Made by a program: the position numbers and the translations under genes. The notes under the pieces are model-generated. The model saw only the letters and a program-made list of their open reading frames with translations, was not told where the DNA came from and searched no databases. Positions 18,201 to 25,355 of a DNA stretch of 44,415 nt are shown here, piece by piece; within the stretch, counting starts at the first letter, position 1; each line of letters starts with the position of its first letter. Origin of the DNA: a virus; IMG/VR virus record IMGVR_UViG_3300025138_000079, positions 1 through 44,415 of that record, one strand, 5' to 3'.

Positions 18201-21200
18201 GCAGATCCAGGGAATGGTGGGGCACAAAATGTTGGTACCGCTATGAGTTTTTCAGGACAAATATTCTACACAGACCAAAACAAATTTCAAAGAATAAATA
18301 TAGAAGTAGGTGGGGTTTATAATATTGATTTATTAAGATCTAATTTTAACTCTTTTAACTCTTTAAAATTATATGTTAATAATGACCAAACAAATACAGG
18401 ACCAGTAAATTCTATAGATGGATTACCTGTATATGAAATAGCTAGTGGGGTTTCTGCAGATAATACAACCCTTACTCTGACAGCCGGACAACAATTAGTA
18501 TTATATGCTGAAAATGGGATAAATACAATTTTTGGTTTTAATAATATATATAACACATCTTTAGATTCAAATGTAATTCAAGCTGCTTTAGGTTCACCAA
18601 CAGCACAAACACCATTTAATGAACCCTTTGTAATAACAGGATCAATTAGTAACCGTTATATAGGTGGTGTACCAGTACCTGCAGATTTTGCAACAAAAAT
18701 TACTGATGCTTATATAGTGTATTCAAGTTCAGCTACTTCAAGTTTAGCGGGTTCTTATATATTTGATGTAACACCAACATATGGGTTAATTGCTTTAACT
18801 GCTTCAGTTGTAGTAAAATCATTTTCGGGAACATCAACAAGTGCACTTTATGGGTCTGCTAATTATGGAATAGAAGATTATGGGGGTGGATTTGCAACAG
18901 GTGGAACTACTTGGACAACAGCTTCATTAATTATATACTCTGGTTCTGCAAATAATTTCCCAAATGAAATGCCTGAATTAGGTGGGGATATATTCTTTAG
19001 AAAAGATTCATATAGTACAAATCATGCATCAGGAACAAGAATTACTATAGAAGAAAATATACTACCTTCCCAATTAGAATATAATAAGGTATTAAAAATG
19101 GCTTTACTAGTTAGTAGTGGGTCAAATGCACCATCCGTAGTTCAAAGTTCTCTTATTGTTACAGAGTATAGTATGAGTTTTTCATCTTCAATAGATACAG
19201 ATACAGATCCTTCTATACCAACCGTATTTAGTGATGATTCAAATTTTGACCTTGCTTTAGACTGTCAACCTTTATTAAATAATTACAGTGATGGAAGATT
19301 AAATAATAGACTACAAGATATAGATTATAACTTTGGTACTGTTACTCCAAGTAACTGGCAACAAATTATAGAGTTTTCGGCATCAAGAGCTTCTGTACCT
19401 GAATCTAATTATACTATACAAGCTTCAGCAAACCCAAGATATTTTGGTACTAGAACAAATAGTTCTCGAATAAATACTTGGACACCTGGTGATGAAGGAG
19501 GTTATGGTAAATTACCAAATATTGAAATATCAAGAGGGTTTCTAGCTTACTTTAAAAGTACATCAGATTTATACCCATTATTAAACAACTCTACCCAATA
19601 CAATGTACAATATTTAATAGGTCAAGATGGGGTTGCAACACAACCAAAATTATCTGATATTACTCTATACAACATGCAAGGTACTTTTGATTCATACCCA
19701 GAAGTTTCTAAAGGAGTTGTAGCAATGAACCAGTCTCAAGAAAATGAATCATTAACACCCTTAAATGGTACTACAACTTTTAAAAAAGTAACACAAAGAC
19801 CAGTACCAATAATTTATTCACAAAAATCCAATTTATTCCCCGTAACATCATCTGTAGACTCCGCTGACCCAACTATTTATACTGGTGAAGGGTTAAATAT
19901 GGTTGGTAAAGAACCTGTAGATCCAAATATAGTACCAACTTTTGCAAATTATGGTTTTATAGCACAAAGTGTAGATGTAGGTAGTGAAGGTACATCATTT
20001 ACAGAAGTAGCCTTTAATGCTACAGAAAAAAACCCAGATACTAATGGAATCCCAGATGTAAATACAACAGCCTCATTTTCAGATAATTCATCTCCTTATC
20101 AAGTATATGATACTGGAACAGGAATAATACATATACCAAATAATGATAATTACCCTGCTAATAGTAATGGTGGTAATGGATTACCAACTTCTCAACCTTA
20201 TACTCTAAACCTGTCTGTAGGAATTGATACTACACCTTTAACATATCAAGTTCAAACTTCAAATGCAAATAAAAATGGTAATTATAACCAATCTGCTGCA
20301 CTTGGTAGTATGAATATTAAATTTCAAAGAACAAATACCCAAGGACCAGGTAGTAGTGCTTTTACAACCTTTATCCCAAGTAATGTAACGGTAATACTAA
20401 CCAGTTATTACCGACAAGCAGATGGATCAGAATTAACAGTAGATATAAATTATAGACAAATTGCTAGTTCTTTTGTAACCGTTGGGTCTAGTGGTGTTAA
20501 TATATCTTGGAATTCTAATATAATTAAAAATGCTATTTCAAATACAGGACAATCAACTACCCCCGTTAATAACGCAGGAAATTTATTAAAACAAAGATGG
20601 ACTGTAAGTTGTAGTGTTGGTCAAGCTACTATAAAACAAGGTAGAAATTTTAGAATATCAGGAACGGGGAATATGATAGTTTTAAATGCTGCAGGTAGGA
20701 ACATAGCCCTAGACCCAAAGTTCTTCCCTTCACTCCAAGGTGGTTCAGTTGAAAATAATCATACTTTAGTAGGAGCTAATAGTAACCCAACTACACTTGC
20801 TATACCACCTTATTGGGTGTTTAGAAAAGATGGTAGTGGAAATGATATTCCTAATACTTTAATAATGAGTTCATCACAAATGAATAAAGCATATGGTAGA
20901 GGATTCATTCAGGAAGATCTTATTTATACCGCAAGTTTAAATAAAGATTTCCCAGATGGTTTAGAACCTTCTTTTGCTTCATTTCCTAGTGTAACAACAC
21001 CCTGGGATATTCGACCTTACGATGAAATTAGATTCCAAGGTGATGAAGATTACTCTTATGTAGTAACCTCAGTTTTAACTCCTGCACAACAAACTGCGTC
21101 ACAATATATACAAGATAATGTAGGGATGTTAGAAATAACTTTAGATAATGCTGTACCCCTTAGTTTTGACAATCCATTCCAATCTTCTGTGGGGGGTATA

Positions 21201-21506
21201 GGAACAGCTTTAGATACAAAGGCTACATCTTCTTTATATAGTGGATCAGATGAAGGAACAGTAATACCAGTATTTAAAAAAGTAAATTATGGTCCTCAAG
21301 TATTTAGACCTTTAGATTTCTTTTTAGTTAGAAGATACGTGGAAGACGCAAGTTCCCTTATTACATTCCAACAATACCCTTATGGCAACCCACCTGTAAC
21401 ACAATCAATATCAGGTTTCATGTCACCAGAGTACCCAACATCACAATTAAAAACAAACCCAGATGACATATTATCTGACTTAATTGATAAGAAACTAATA
21501 GAGTAA
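12294..21506 (+). CDS. Giant 3070-residue tail/baseplate protein
   Basis: The reading frame is unbroken over 9.2 kb. The first 430 residues are beta-rich, with repeated acidic strands. A segment at about 540-590 contains KRLYKRIYHNIPYLLKTKGT, GLRALITSYGIP and ILRINEFGG, which resembles tail protein I-type baseplate proteins. From about 605 to 825 a LamG/concanavalin-like domain can be read (FWDGDWWSVQINRK, FSGSLQEVRYFSEPISESVF). A helical element containing YNVTDFVRLIKFFDNSLFKM and EDFTPARTSL lies near 990-1040. The remaining two thousand residues are Ser, Thr, Asn and Gly-rich beta structure without short repeats. The C-terminus has DFFLVRRYVEDASSLITFQQ. Position after gp25, gp6 and two connectors suggests a wedge backbone role like T4 gp7, or a combined wedge and adhesin; this is inferred from order only. 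Confidence 0.7.
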   Translation: MENNIVINTVDPQTFEFQDYSTSDETLIANNELDTAFTGSTDYIEAYIYDGNQNQISSQVPFTNYKVTEGDVVLTPSNDLDRLGFDIGSYYISYDFYRPRLASTLNTQYYISEISSDRTEIRLDSTQIDNELLISSSLEFISYRDTAEYFVDFLLNFGNNQQIIANNIELDLEDEGNPTILIKLYEALPAIFGQKSQCSVVEQISTPQSYNVNFPTLEFTPDDFTYISGPNYSLNIKGQSGTPGMDFSYNTLVASDLTSSFNQINSLLTRKEIDINVNYEDYNDFVYFSSAYTRLQNFYHKVGVIQSASLQLGKITSATTGSTIYSSSQAVFSNTIETTIKNFDGYEYFLYFDSGSKDSYPKSNLKPPFALYPTGSTEVLNWLGSTDDSSAYFGGQSISSSNFDEINQNSLYYAIPEYLRSDIQNAKYELFVDMVGQHYDNLWMYTKNITTRFDADNRLDYGISKDMVADAIRDFGVKLYSNNFNTNDLYTTFLGLTPSGSSFPFPYMTGSIGGVVATPPGYEYVDSTISASNDIVPLDDVNKRLYKRIYHNIPYLLKTKGTVAGLRALITSYGIPDTILRINEFGGKDRNNSQDWDLKQDFYNVGLNTTSSAFTSSFNLATEFEADENSPGAIQFRFKTNGIPSASNTPITQSFFYSSVGAGSKIAMAIEYNESLLLTGSYSGSTESKFKNYGTLKFWPNEVINPTNYASLYLPFWDGDWWSVQINRKASDGKFELLAANALGENLGFTGSDEISADTQKWELADQIFWLPQTYTEFDSKYYFPFSGSLQEVRYFSEPISESVFFDYTMNPYSFEGNSINSAPNQLAFRLPLGTMLKTGSFNTSIHPKVTGSWVTTGSFRNDIASTASFSATPTWLNNVEDIYPDQSPSGMRNRVTDKIQTEAMILPEGDTLSGYRSIQQTSYVSESFTPSVNYLEVAFSPQDQINDDITSQLGYFNIGEYIGDPRLISSSDRSYPDLDVLRNAYFEKYITNYNVTDFVRLIKFFDNSLFKMIEDFTPARTSLSSGVVVKQHLLERNRQRPAQITSSFEQYSGSVRNLPKNYSLGSTDYPQYSDSGSAIYKFSGGTGGGFEPFNGLKTYPSGSENLGPNNRYFLTQSWDESWSTLTGSAPIDRTDQREFYNGEFSGSNIQIGIKDICSAYFKVSNTSYRYIPVFWSSDGNNNTGVMGEQTFLEPNNQPPAGYVWFWQNGNTSTARNNTTGNILYIKMSLETYNGINIAPFIQGVEFVTFQFNTPIDVNGNILLGRGETFYIESVAIQPADLSQNAQSVGAALAFTVPALSSTMVSSNDSAFYDFNFSASGDFIWTATDDTTSDPDVVLNTGISASVPQGYFPLPGSALVNKNFPTESFFRGWASSNYYENGTFISTTGLLSDPLDNFNTGSHEIDNTDTTLQSGIDPASNFPWFMNANQDAQQSSWIKIQSSSFLDYSNIPDSTVGPVATNNYFTIGFTSASSAQSPAIQGTNYYYNASNNAIYMSGSSFQNELKEATPLYSSSLVAQIISQGSSTTSYTPPGQTSLSIPIAPDNELWVYQGENNSLTNSGGVWTNAGVDKNAWRYNRYIHRPFKIYYLTETGSGAPGTPYELYDPMSSSPSSGGGANVFGNPTYYDNVRRQFATMLGTQTDIITTPFTPSYWRVLNETSTAPSLTQTSGSFDVYNDDRQVRPFIYTTYNQRKPGGIGPAIGSGSAISISQSDGTPFATLRMYQNESAGGGSNLVPIGMAYRIVCSSASGCILFYLDEDGSTFGPIYMVGGQILDVCGDATVTTTSVILPTSSGNLSITAVPTQLNLVCLGNSSKGGGSGQFGSNYINLNPYFYDLQNNGGDTKQSSAAIAAGTYEILFGELYDGENTSSQSLLTGTQPAGDTVTPDIIFPKGNYIFTMSDFDTGRFGNGRTEFGLWTSYGDYSTYNLENQLGSGQNPVTIDYINTSYNQDTVDVYNLAATKIGNGMTADPGNGGAQNVGTAMSFSGQIFYTDQNKFQRINIEVGGVYNIDLLRSNFNSFNSLKLYVNNDQTNTGPVNSIDGLPVYEIASGVSADNTTLTLTAGQQLVLYAENGINTIFGFNNIYNTSLDSNVIQAALGSPTAQTPFNEPFVITGSISNRYIGGVPVPADFATKITDAYIVYSSSATSSLAGSYIFDVTPTYGLIALTASVVVKSFSGTSTSALYGSANYGIEDYGGGFATGGTTWTTASLIIYSGSANNFPNEMPELGGDIFFRKDSYSTNHASGTRITIEENILPSQLEYNKVLKMALLVSSGSNAPSVVQSSLIVTEYSMSFSSSIDTDTDPSIPTVFSDDSNFDLALDCQPLLNNYSDGRLNNRLQDIDYNFGTVTPSNWQQIIEFSASRASVPESNYTIQASANPRYFGTRTNSSRINTWTPGDEGGYGKLPNIEISRGFLAYFKSTSDLYPLLNNSTQYNVQYLIGQDGVATQPKLSDITLYNMQGTFDSYPEVSKGVVAMNQSQENESLTPLNGTTTFKKVTQRPVPIIYSQKSNLFPVTSSVDSADPTIYTGEGLNMVGKEPVDPNIVPTFANYGFIAQSVDVGSEGTSFTEVAFNATEKNPDTNGIPDVNTTASFSDNSSPYQVYDTGTGIIHIPNNDNYPANSNGGNGLPTSQPYTLNLSVGIDTTPLTYQVQTSNANKNGNYNQSAALGSMNIKFQRTNTQGPGSSAFTTFIPSNVTVILTSYYRQADGSELTVDINYRQIASSFVTVGSSGVNISWNSNIIKNAISNTGQSTTPVNNAGNLLKQRWTVSCSVGQATIKQGRNFRISGTGNMIVLNAAGRNIALDPKFFPSLQGGSVENNHTLVGANSNPTTLAIPPYWVFRKDGSGNDIPNTLIMSSSQMNKAYGRGFIQEDLIYTASLNKDFPDGLEPSFASFPSVTTPWDIRPYDEIRFQGDEDYSYVVTSVLTPAQQTASQYIQDNVGMLEITLDNAVPLSFDNPFQSSVGGIGTALDTKATSSLYSGSDEGTVIPVFKKVNYGPQVFRPLDFFLVRRYVEDASSLITFQQYPYGNPPVTQSISGFMSPEYPTSQLKTNPDDILSDLIDKKLIE

Positions 21507-21508
21507 CA

Positions 21509-21517
21509 TATTTATAA
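21509..21517 (+). promoter_or_regulatory. Late-type promoter motif TATTTATAA
   Basis: An exact match in the context AACATATTTATAACATA, two bases after the stop of the giant protein gene and 32 bases before the ATG at 21550. A weaker AT-rich partial copy follows near 21531. Confidence 0.65.
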
Positions 21518-21549
21518 CATATAACAAACATTTATATTAAAAACACAAA

Positions 21550-22224
21550 ATGGGATATTTAAATAACGCAGTAATTACAGTTGATGCCATCTTAACTACT
21601 AAAGGTAGAGAAGCAATGGCGTCCAATGATGGTTCTTTCCAAATCACACAATTTGCATTAGCTGATGACGAAATTGATTATACACTTTATAATCCATCTC
21701 ACCCATCTGGTTCTGCATATTATGGTGAAGCAATTGTAAACCAACCATTATTAGAAGCATTTCCTTTGGAAAGCCAAATAATGAAATATAAACTAACAAC
21801 TTTACCTAGGGGTACAGCTAAAATGCCAATTTTAAATCTTGGATATGCTGCTATTACTTTACAACAAGGTGCACAGTTAGCAATAACACCACAAACCTTA
21901 AATTACTTAGGTAATGATCAAACATTTGAAACAAGTGGCTACTCAGCTACTATAGCCGATGTTAGAGTATTATCTTCATTTGAAGGTTTAGGTATTCAAA
22001 CTGCAGCTACAACAAACGCAAATGCAAACGCTACAACAACAATTGGAACTAATGTATCTACAACTGTAACTGGAACACAAATAAATTTAAGAGCAACTAC
22101 TATTAACACTTTGTTTGGTACTAACTCAACATTAATAACAACATTAACAGTAATTGGGTTAGATAGTGGAGCAAGATTAACAATTCCAGTAACAATTACA
22201 AAACAATCATCACTAACATCATAA
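21550..22224 (+). CDS. Structural tail protein of unknown role
   Basis: The 224-residue protein opens with GYLNNAVITVDAILTTKGRE and continues with an ADDEIDYTLYNPSHPSGSAYYG segment, an arrangement I associate with structural proteins of uncultured T4-like phages. The first 150 residues look like an ordered alpha/beta domain. From about 155 on, the sequence is Thr, Asn and Ala-rich (NANANATTTIGTNVSTTVTG) and beta-forming. It has its own late motif and leads a run of four closely spaced genes up to 25322. A fibre-base or neck role is possible; I cannot decide. Confidence 0.65.
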   Translation: MGYLNNAVITVDAILTTKGREAMASNDGSFQITQFALADDEIDYTLYNPSHPSGSAYYGEAIVNQPLLEAFPLESQIMKYKLTTLPRGTAKMPILNLGYAAITLQQGAQLAITPQTLNYLGNDQTFETSGYSATIADVRVLSSFEGLGIQTAATTNANANATTTIGTNVSTTVTGTQINLRATTINTLFGTNSTLITTLTVIGLDSGARLTIPVTITKQSSLTS

Positions 22225-22228
22225 AAAT

Positions 22229-23278
22229 ATGAGCTTTAATAGATTAGACCCACAAGATTTTGTAGTAAGTGCTGATTCTGTTTCATCTACAGTATGGACC
22301 GGAAATCAACCAATACTTACAACCTTTTTTACATCATCAGCCCAAGAAACAGGACAATCAGGTGAATATTATTTAAATATATTAAATACTGAAAGTGGAC
22401 AACCTGATTCTGCAATCCAATATGCTATTGTTTATGCAGATCAAACAGGAGGTGGAGCATCAGCATATAATTCTACAGTAAATAATTATTCTCCTTCAAC
22501 TACAATGTATGGTTCATACAGAACCTTAGTATTAGAAGATGAAAACTCAGAATTTGTATTTGGAAATGTATCTTCAAGTTATTTTTATGCCCTTAGTATT
22601 GATAGAGCTAGATATAAAGAAACACTATTTCCAGGTTCTTTAAATTTAAAATTATCTAGTAGTGTATCAGGATATGATACTTTAGAATTAACTGATAACT
22701 CACAAGACGTTACAATTCCACAGTATTTTGGAACAATGAGAGCTTATCAAGTAATTAGTGGTTCAAATGGAACAGCATATAATAAATCTAGTGGTGTAAA
22801 TGGTAATAATACCGGATATACTACGAATAGTGGATCCTATGGTTTATTTCTACCAGATATTTCAACTATTATATTAAATGGTAGTGCTTTAGATATTGCT
22901 AATACACCTGAAGGAATTAATTTATTCACAGATAGAGACCCAAATACAGATGCTAACAACGCACAAAAATTATTTGTAGCTATGTCAGGTAGTGGAGGTT
23001 CATCTTTTGGATTGGGTTGTCAAGAAACAATAACATCAGATTATGTATTTGTAAGAGCAAGAAGTTCAGAAATAAATTATTCAGAAAACCCCTCATTTAT
23101 ATCAGGTTCAACTGGAGAAGTAATTTACTCATATTTTATTAATAACCCAACTGTATATCCAACAACTGTAGGTTTATATAACGATAATAATGATTTATTA
23201 GCAGTAGCTAAATTATCTAAACCAATACAAAAGGATTTTACAAAAGAAGCTCTTATTAGAGTTAAATTAGATTTTTAA
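22229..23278 (+). CDS. Structural protein, paralogue of the next gene (copy 1)
   Basis: The 349-residue, Ser/Asn/Thr-rich beta protein starts MSFNRLDPQDFVVSADSV. Its C-terminus carries SENPSFISGSTGEVIYS, then YPTTVGLYNDNNDLLAVAKL and SKPI. The downstream gene has the same opening (FNSQDIIVSPLEV) and the same ending (SQNPSIISS..., VTTVGMYNEQYELLAVGKLA, QP), so the two are tandem paralogues that have diverged through the middle. Such pairs in tail clusters usually form hetero-oligomeric connectors or short fibres. It sits four bases after the preceding gene and five before its paralogue. Confidence 0.7.
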   Translation: MSFNRLDPQDFVVSADSVSSTVWTGNQPILTTFFTSSAQETGQSGEYYLNILNTESGQPDSAIQYAIVYADQTGGGASAYNSTVNNYSPSTTMYGSYRTLVLEDENSEFVFGNVSSSYFYALSIDRARYKETLFPGSLNLKLSSSVSGYDTLELTDNSQDVTIPQYFGTMRAYQVISGSNGTAYNKSSGVNGNNTGYTTNSGSYGLFLPDISTIILNGSALDIANTPEGINLFTDRDPNTDANNAQKLFVAMSGSGGSSFGLGCQETITSDYVFVRARSSEINYSENPSFISGSTGEVIYSYFINNPTVYPTTVGLYNDNNDLLAVAKLSKPIQKDFTKEALIRVKLDF

Positions 23279-23283
23279 GATGA

Positions 23284-24246
23284 ATGGCGGCTTTCAAACA
23301 ATTCAATTCACAGGATATAATTGTATCGCCACTAGAAGTAAATAAATCATTTACTTTTGCTGGTGACGCAGAATTATCAGCATCAAACGTTGATGTTAAT
23401 AGATTTTTAGGTAAAAATACTAATTTTACTGCATCTAATAACAATGCAACAGGGTTTAATTCTGGTAGTCTAATTCTATCTCAATCTTCAATATATGATT
23501 CTGTAAAAGAATTATATTATTCCAACTATATAACTTCCAGTTTTGGCGATAGTGCCATAACTGCTAGTGTATTATTAGGTTCTGATGTATCTGGTGATGT
23601 GTTAGTAGGTGGTGTAGGTTCTAACGGTAGATACGCAAATTATTTGCAATCTACATTAACTCAATCACGTTATTTTCCTACAGGTTCAAATGACAATGTT
23701 TTAATATTTTCTATACCTTCTAAATTATATGGAGATTATATCCAACCCGAATCATTTGTATTAAATTTAAATAATGATAACAATACTTTTAGCCAAACAT
23801 CAGAAATTATAGATGATGGGAACGGAAATCTACTCTCAGCTAGTATAAATGTAGGACAAGTATTTTATCCTCATGGTATAGCTGTCTTAACTCAACAAAA
23901 TTGGAGTGGAGATAACTTAGAAAATGCATATTCCGGATCTCAAATTACAGCTTCATTTTCAAGCTCATATTCAATCTATGAAACACAATATAAATGTACA
24001 ATAGATGAATCTGAATTTGGTTTTTCACAAAACCCAAGTATTATATCATCTAGTTTAACTGGTAACGAAAATACTTCAAGCGGGGTACCTTATAATTTTG
24101 CAACTGGTTCATACTTTAGTCCTTATGTAACTACTGTTGGTATGTATAACGAACAATACGAGTTGTTAGCTGTAGGAAAATTAGCACAACCTTTACCTAC
24201 TTCACAAACAACTGATACAACAATTTTAGTAAATATAGATAGATAA
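23284..24246 (+). CDS. Structural protein, paralogue of the previous gene (copy 2)
   Basis: The 320-residue protein shares the N-terminal QD.VVS/IVSP motif and the C-terminal TTVG(L/M)YN....LLAV.KL..P signature with the preceding gene; the middle is not obviously alignable by eye. It is Ser/Asn/Gly-rich and beta-structured, without membrane segments. Its stop codon overlaps the ATG of the Cys-rich fibre-tip-like gene in TAATG, placing all three in one translational unit. A connector between baseplate and fibre would fit the context; no enzymatic motif is visible. Confidence 0.7.
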   Translation: MAAFKQFNSQDIIVSPLEVNKSFTFAGDAELSASNVDVNRFLGKNTNFTASNNNATGFNSGSLILSQSSIYDSVKELYYSNYITSSFGDSAITASVLLGSDVSGDVLVGGVGSNGRYANYLQSTLTQSRYFPTGSNDNVLIFSIPSKLYGDYIQPESFVLNLNNDNNTFSQTSEIIDDGNGNLLSASINVGQVFYPHGIAVLTQQNWSGDNLENAYSGSQITASFSSSYSIYETQYKCTIDESEFGFSQNPSIISSSLTGNENTSSGVPYNFATGSYFSPYVTTVGMYNEQYELLAVGKLAQPLPTSQTTDTTILVNIDR

Positions 24247-25322
24247 TGGCATGTACACTCTCAAATACAGGAATAGTAACCGGACAAACAATAACAGCGG
24301 TACAAATATCTCAATCTATAAATGCTTTTACAAAGGCGGAGGCATATAATATATCTCTTTCTGGTTCTTTTGTTGTAACTGGAAGTACTGCCTTTTCTAG
24401 TTCTAATGGTGCCATGGTTATCCAAGGTATACCACAAAATACTCAAAATAATGTCTTAACTTACAATTGTAGTACAGGTAACGTAACCTTTGCTTGTTGT
24501 AGTTGTTTTACATCCCCACCTTCAACTGGTGCTTATGTAACAGGAAGTGGAGAAGATATTAGACCAATAGCAGGACAAAATTCTACTAACAATTGCAATA
24601 ATTCAGGAATAGGAAGTGGTGCTAATAATAATGTAACTTCTAGTTTTGCCTATATTGGAGGAGGAAGATCAAATAATATTTCAACATCTGCTGAGTGTTC
24701 CATAATAGGAGGTGGTGTACAAAATAAGATTATATCAGCTGATAATTCTGCTATATTAGGTGGATTACAAAATACAATCAATCAAAATTCATCTGATAGT
24801 GTAGCATTAGGGGGAGTATGTAATGAAATAAACAGATGCGGAAATTCTCATTTAATAAATGGATATAATAACCAAATATTAGGTAGTGGAACAACTAATA
24901 ACCATAGCACAATATTAAATGGTAATTGTAATACAATATGTGGTGATGTTACTGGTTGTTCTTATAATACAATATTAAATGGAGAAAATAATTGTATTAG
25001 TGATGGAAAAAATTCTTCTATATTAAATGGAGATTGTAATACAATATGTAGTGATGGTAGCGCCATTATAGGAGGAAGTACAAATGTAATAACAAGTACT
25101 CACACTTGTGCCATAATAGTAGGTTCAAATATCACAAGCTGTGCTGCATGTACAACTCATGTAAATAATTTAAATGTAGGTTGTACCGTAACTTTAGAAT
25201 TACGCTCACCTTTAGGGAGTGGTACTATTGGACAACTTATTGCTTGTGATGCAGGGGGAGGTGCAGCAACTCTGTATTTTCATAATGGGTCTTCATTCAA
25301 GCAGGTATGTTTAGTACCATAA
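24246..25322 (+). CDS. Short tail fibre protein, Cys-rich with YadA-head-like repeats
   Basis: Residues 10-48 (ITAVQISQSINAFTKAEAYN then ISLSGSFVVTGS) match the N-terminus of the giant fibre downstream, so both probably attach to the same site. From about residue 130 to 300 there are repeats of the form S.I.GG..N.I (AYIGGGRSNNI, SIIGGGVQNKI, AILGGLQNTI, STILNGNCNTI), like the left-handed beta-roll of YadA-type heads, which are trimeric. About 21 Cys occur in 358 residues, which is striking for a phage fibre; the TCAIIVGSNITSCAACTTHV segment is closely matched in the giant fibre. The C-terminus ends LYFHNGSSFKQVCLVP. The protein reads as a rod-less short version of its neighbour. Confidence 0.75.
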   Translation: MACTLSNTGIVTGQTITAVQISQSINAFTKAEAYNISLSGSFVVTGSTAFSSSNGAMVIQGIPQNTQNNVLTYNCSTGNVTFACCSCFTSPPSTGAYVTGSGEDIRPIAGQNSTNNCNNSGIGSGANNNVTSSFAYIGGGRSNNISTSAECSIIGGGVQNKIISADNSAILGGLQNTINQNSSDSVALGGVCNEINRCGNSHLINGYNNQILGSGTTNNHSTILNGNCNTICGDVTGCSYNTILNGENNCISDGKNSSILNGDCNTICSDGSAIIGGSTNVITSTHTCAIIVGSNITSCAACTTHVNNLNVGCTVTLELRSPLGSGTIGQLIACDAGGGAATLYFHNGSSFKQVCLVP

Positions 25323-25337
25323 GAAATAATCTTTTAA

Positions 25338-25346
25338 TATTTATAA
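25338..25346 (+). promoter_or_regulatory. Late-type promoter motif TATTTATAA
   Basis: An exact match in the context TTTAATATTTATAATAAAA, ending nine bases before the ATG of the collagen-like fibre. It would give the fibre its own late transcript with a very short leader. Confidence 0.7.
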
Positions 25347-25355
25347 TAAAACCTA

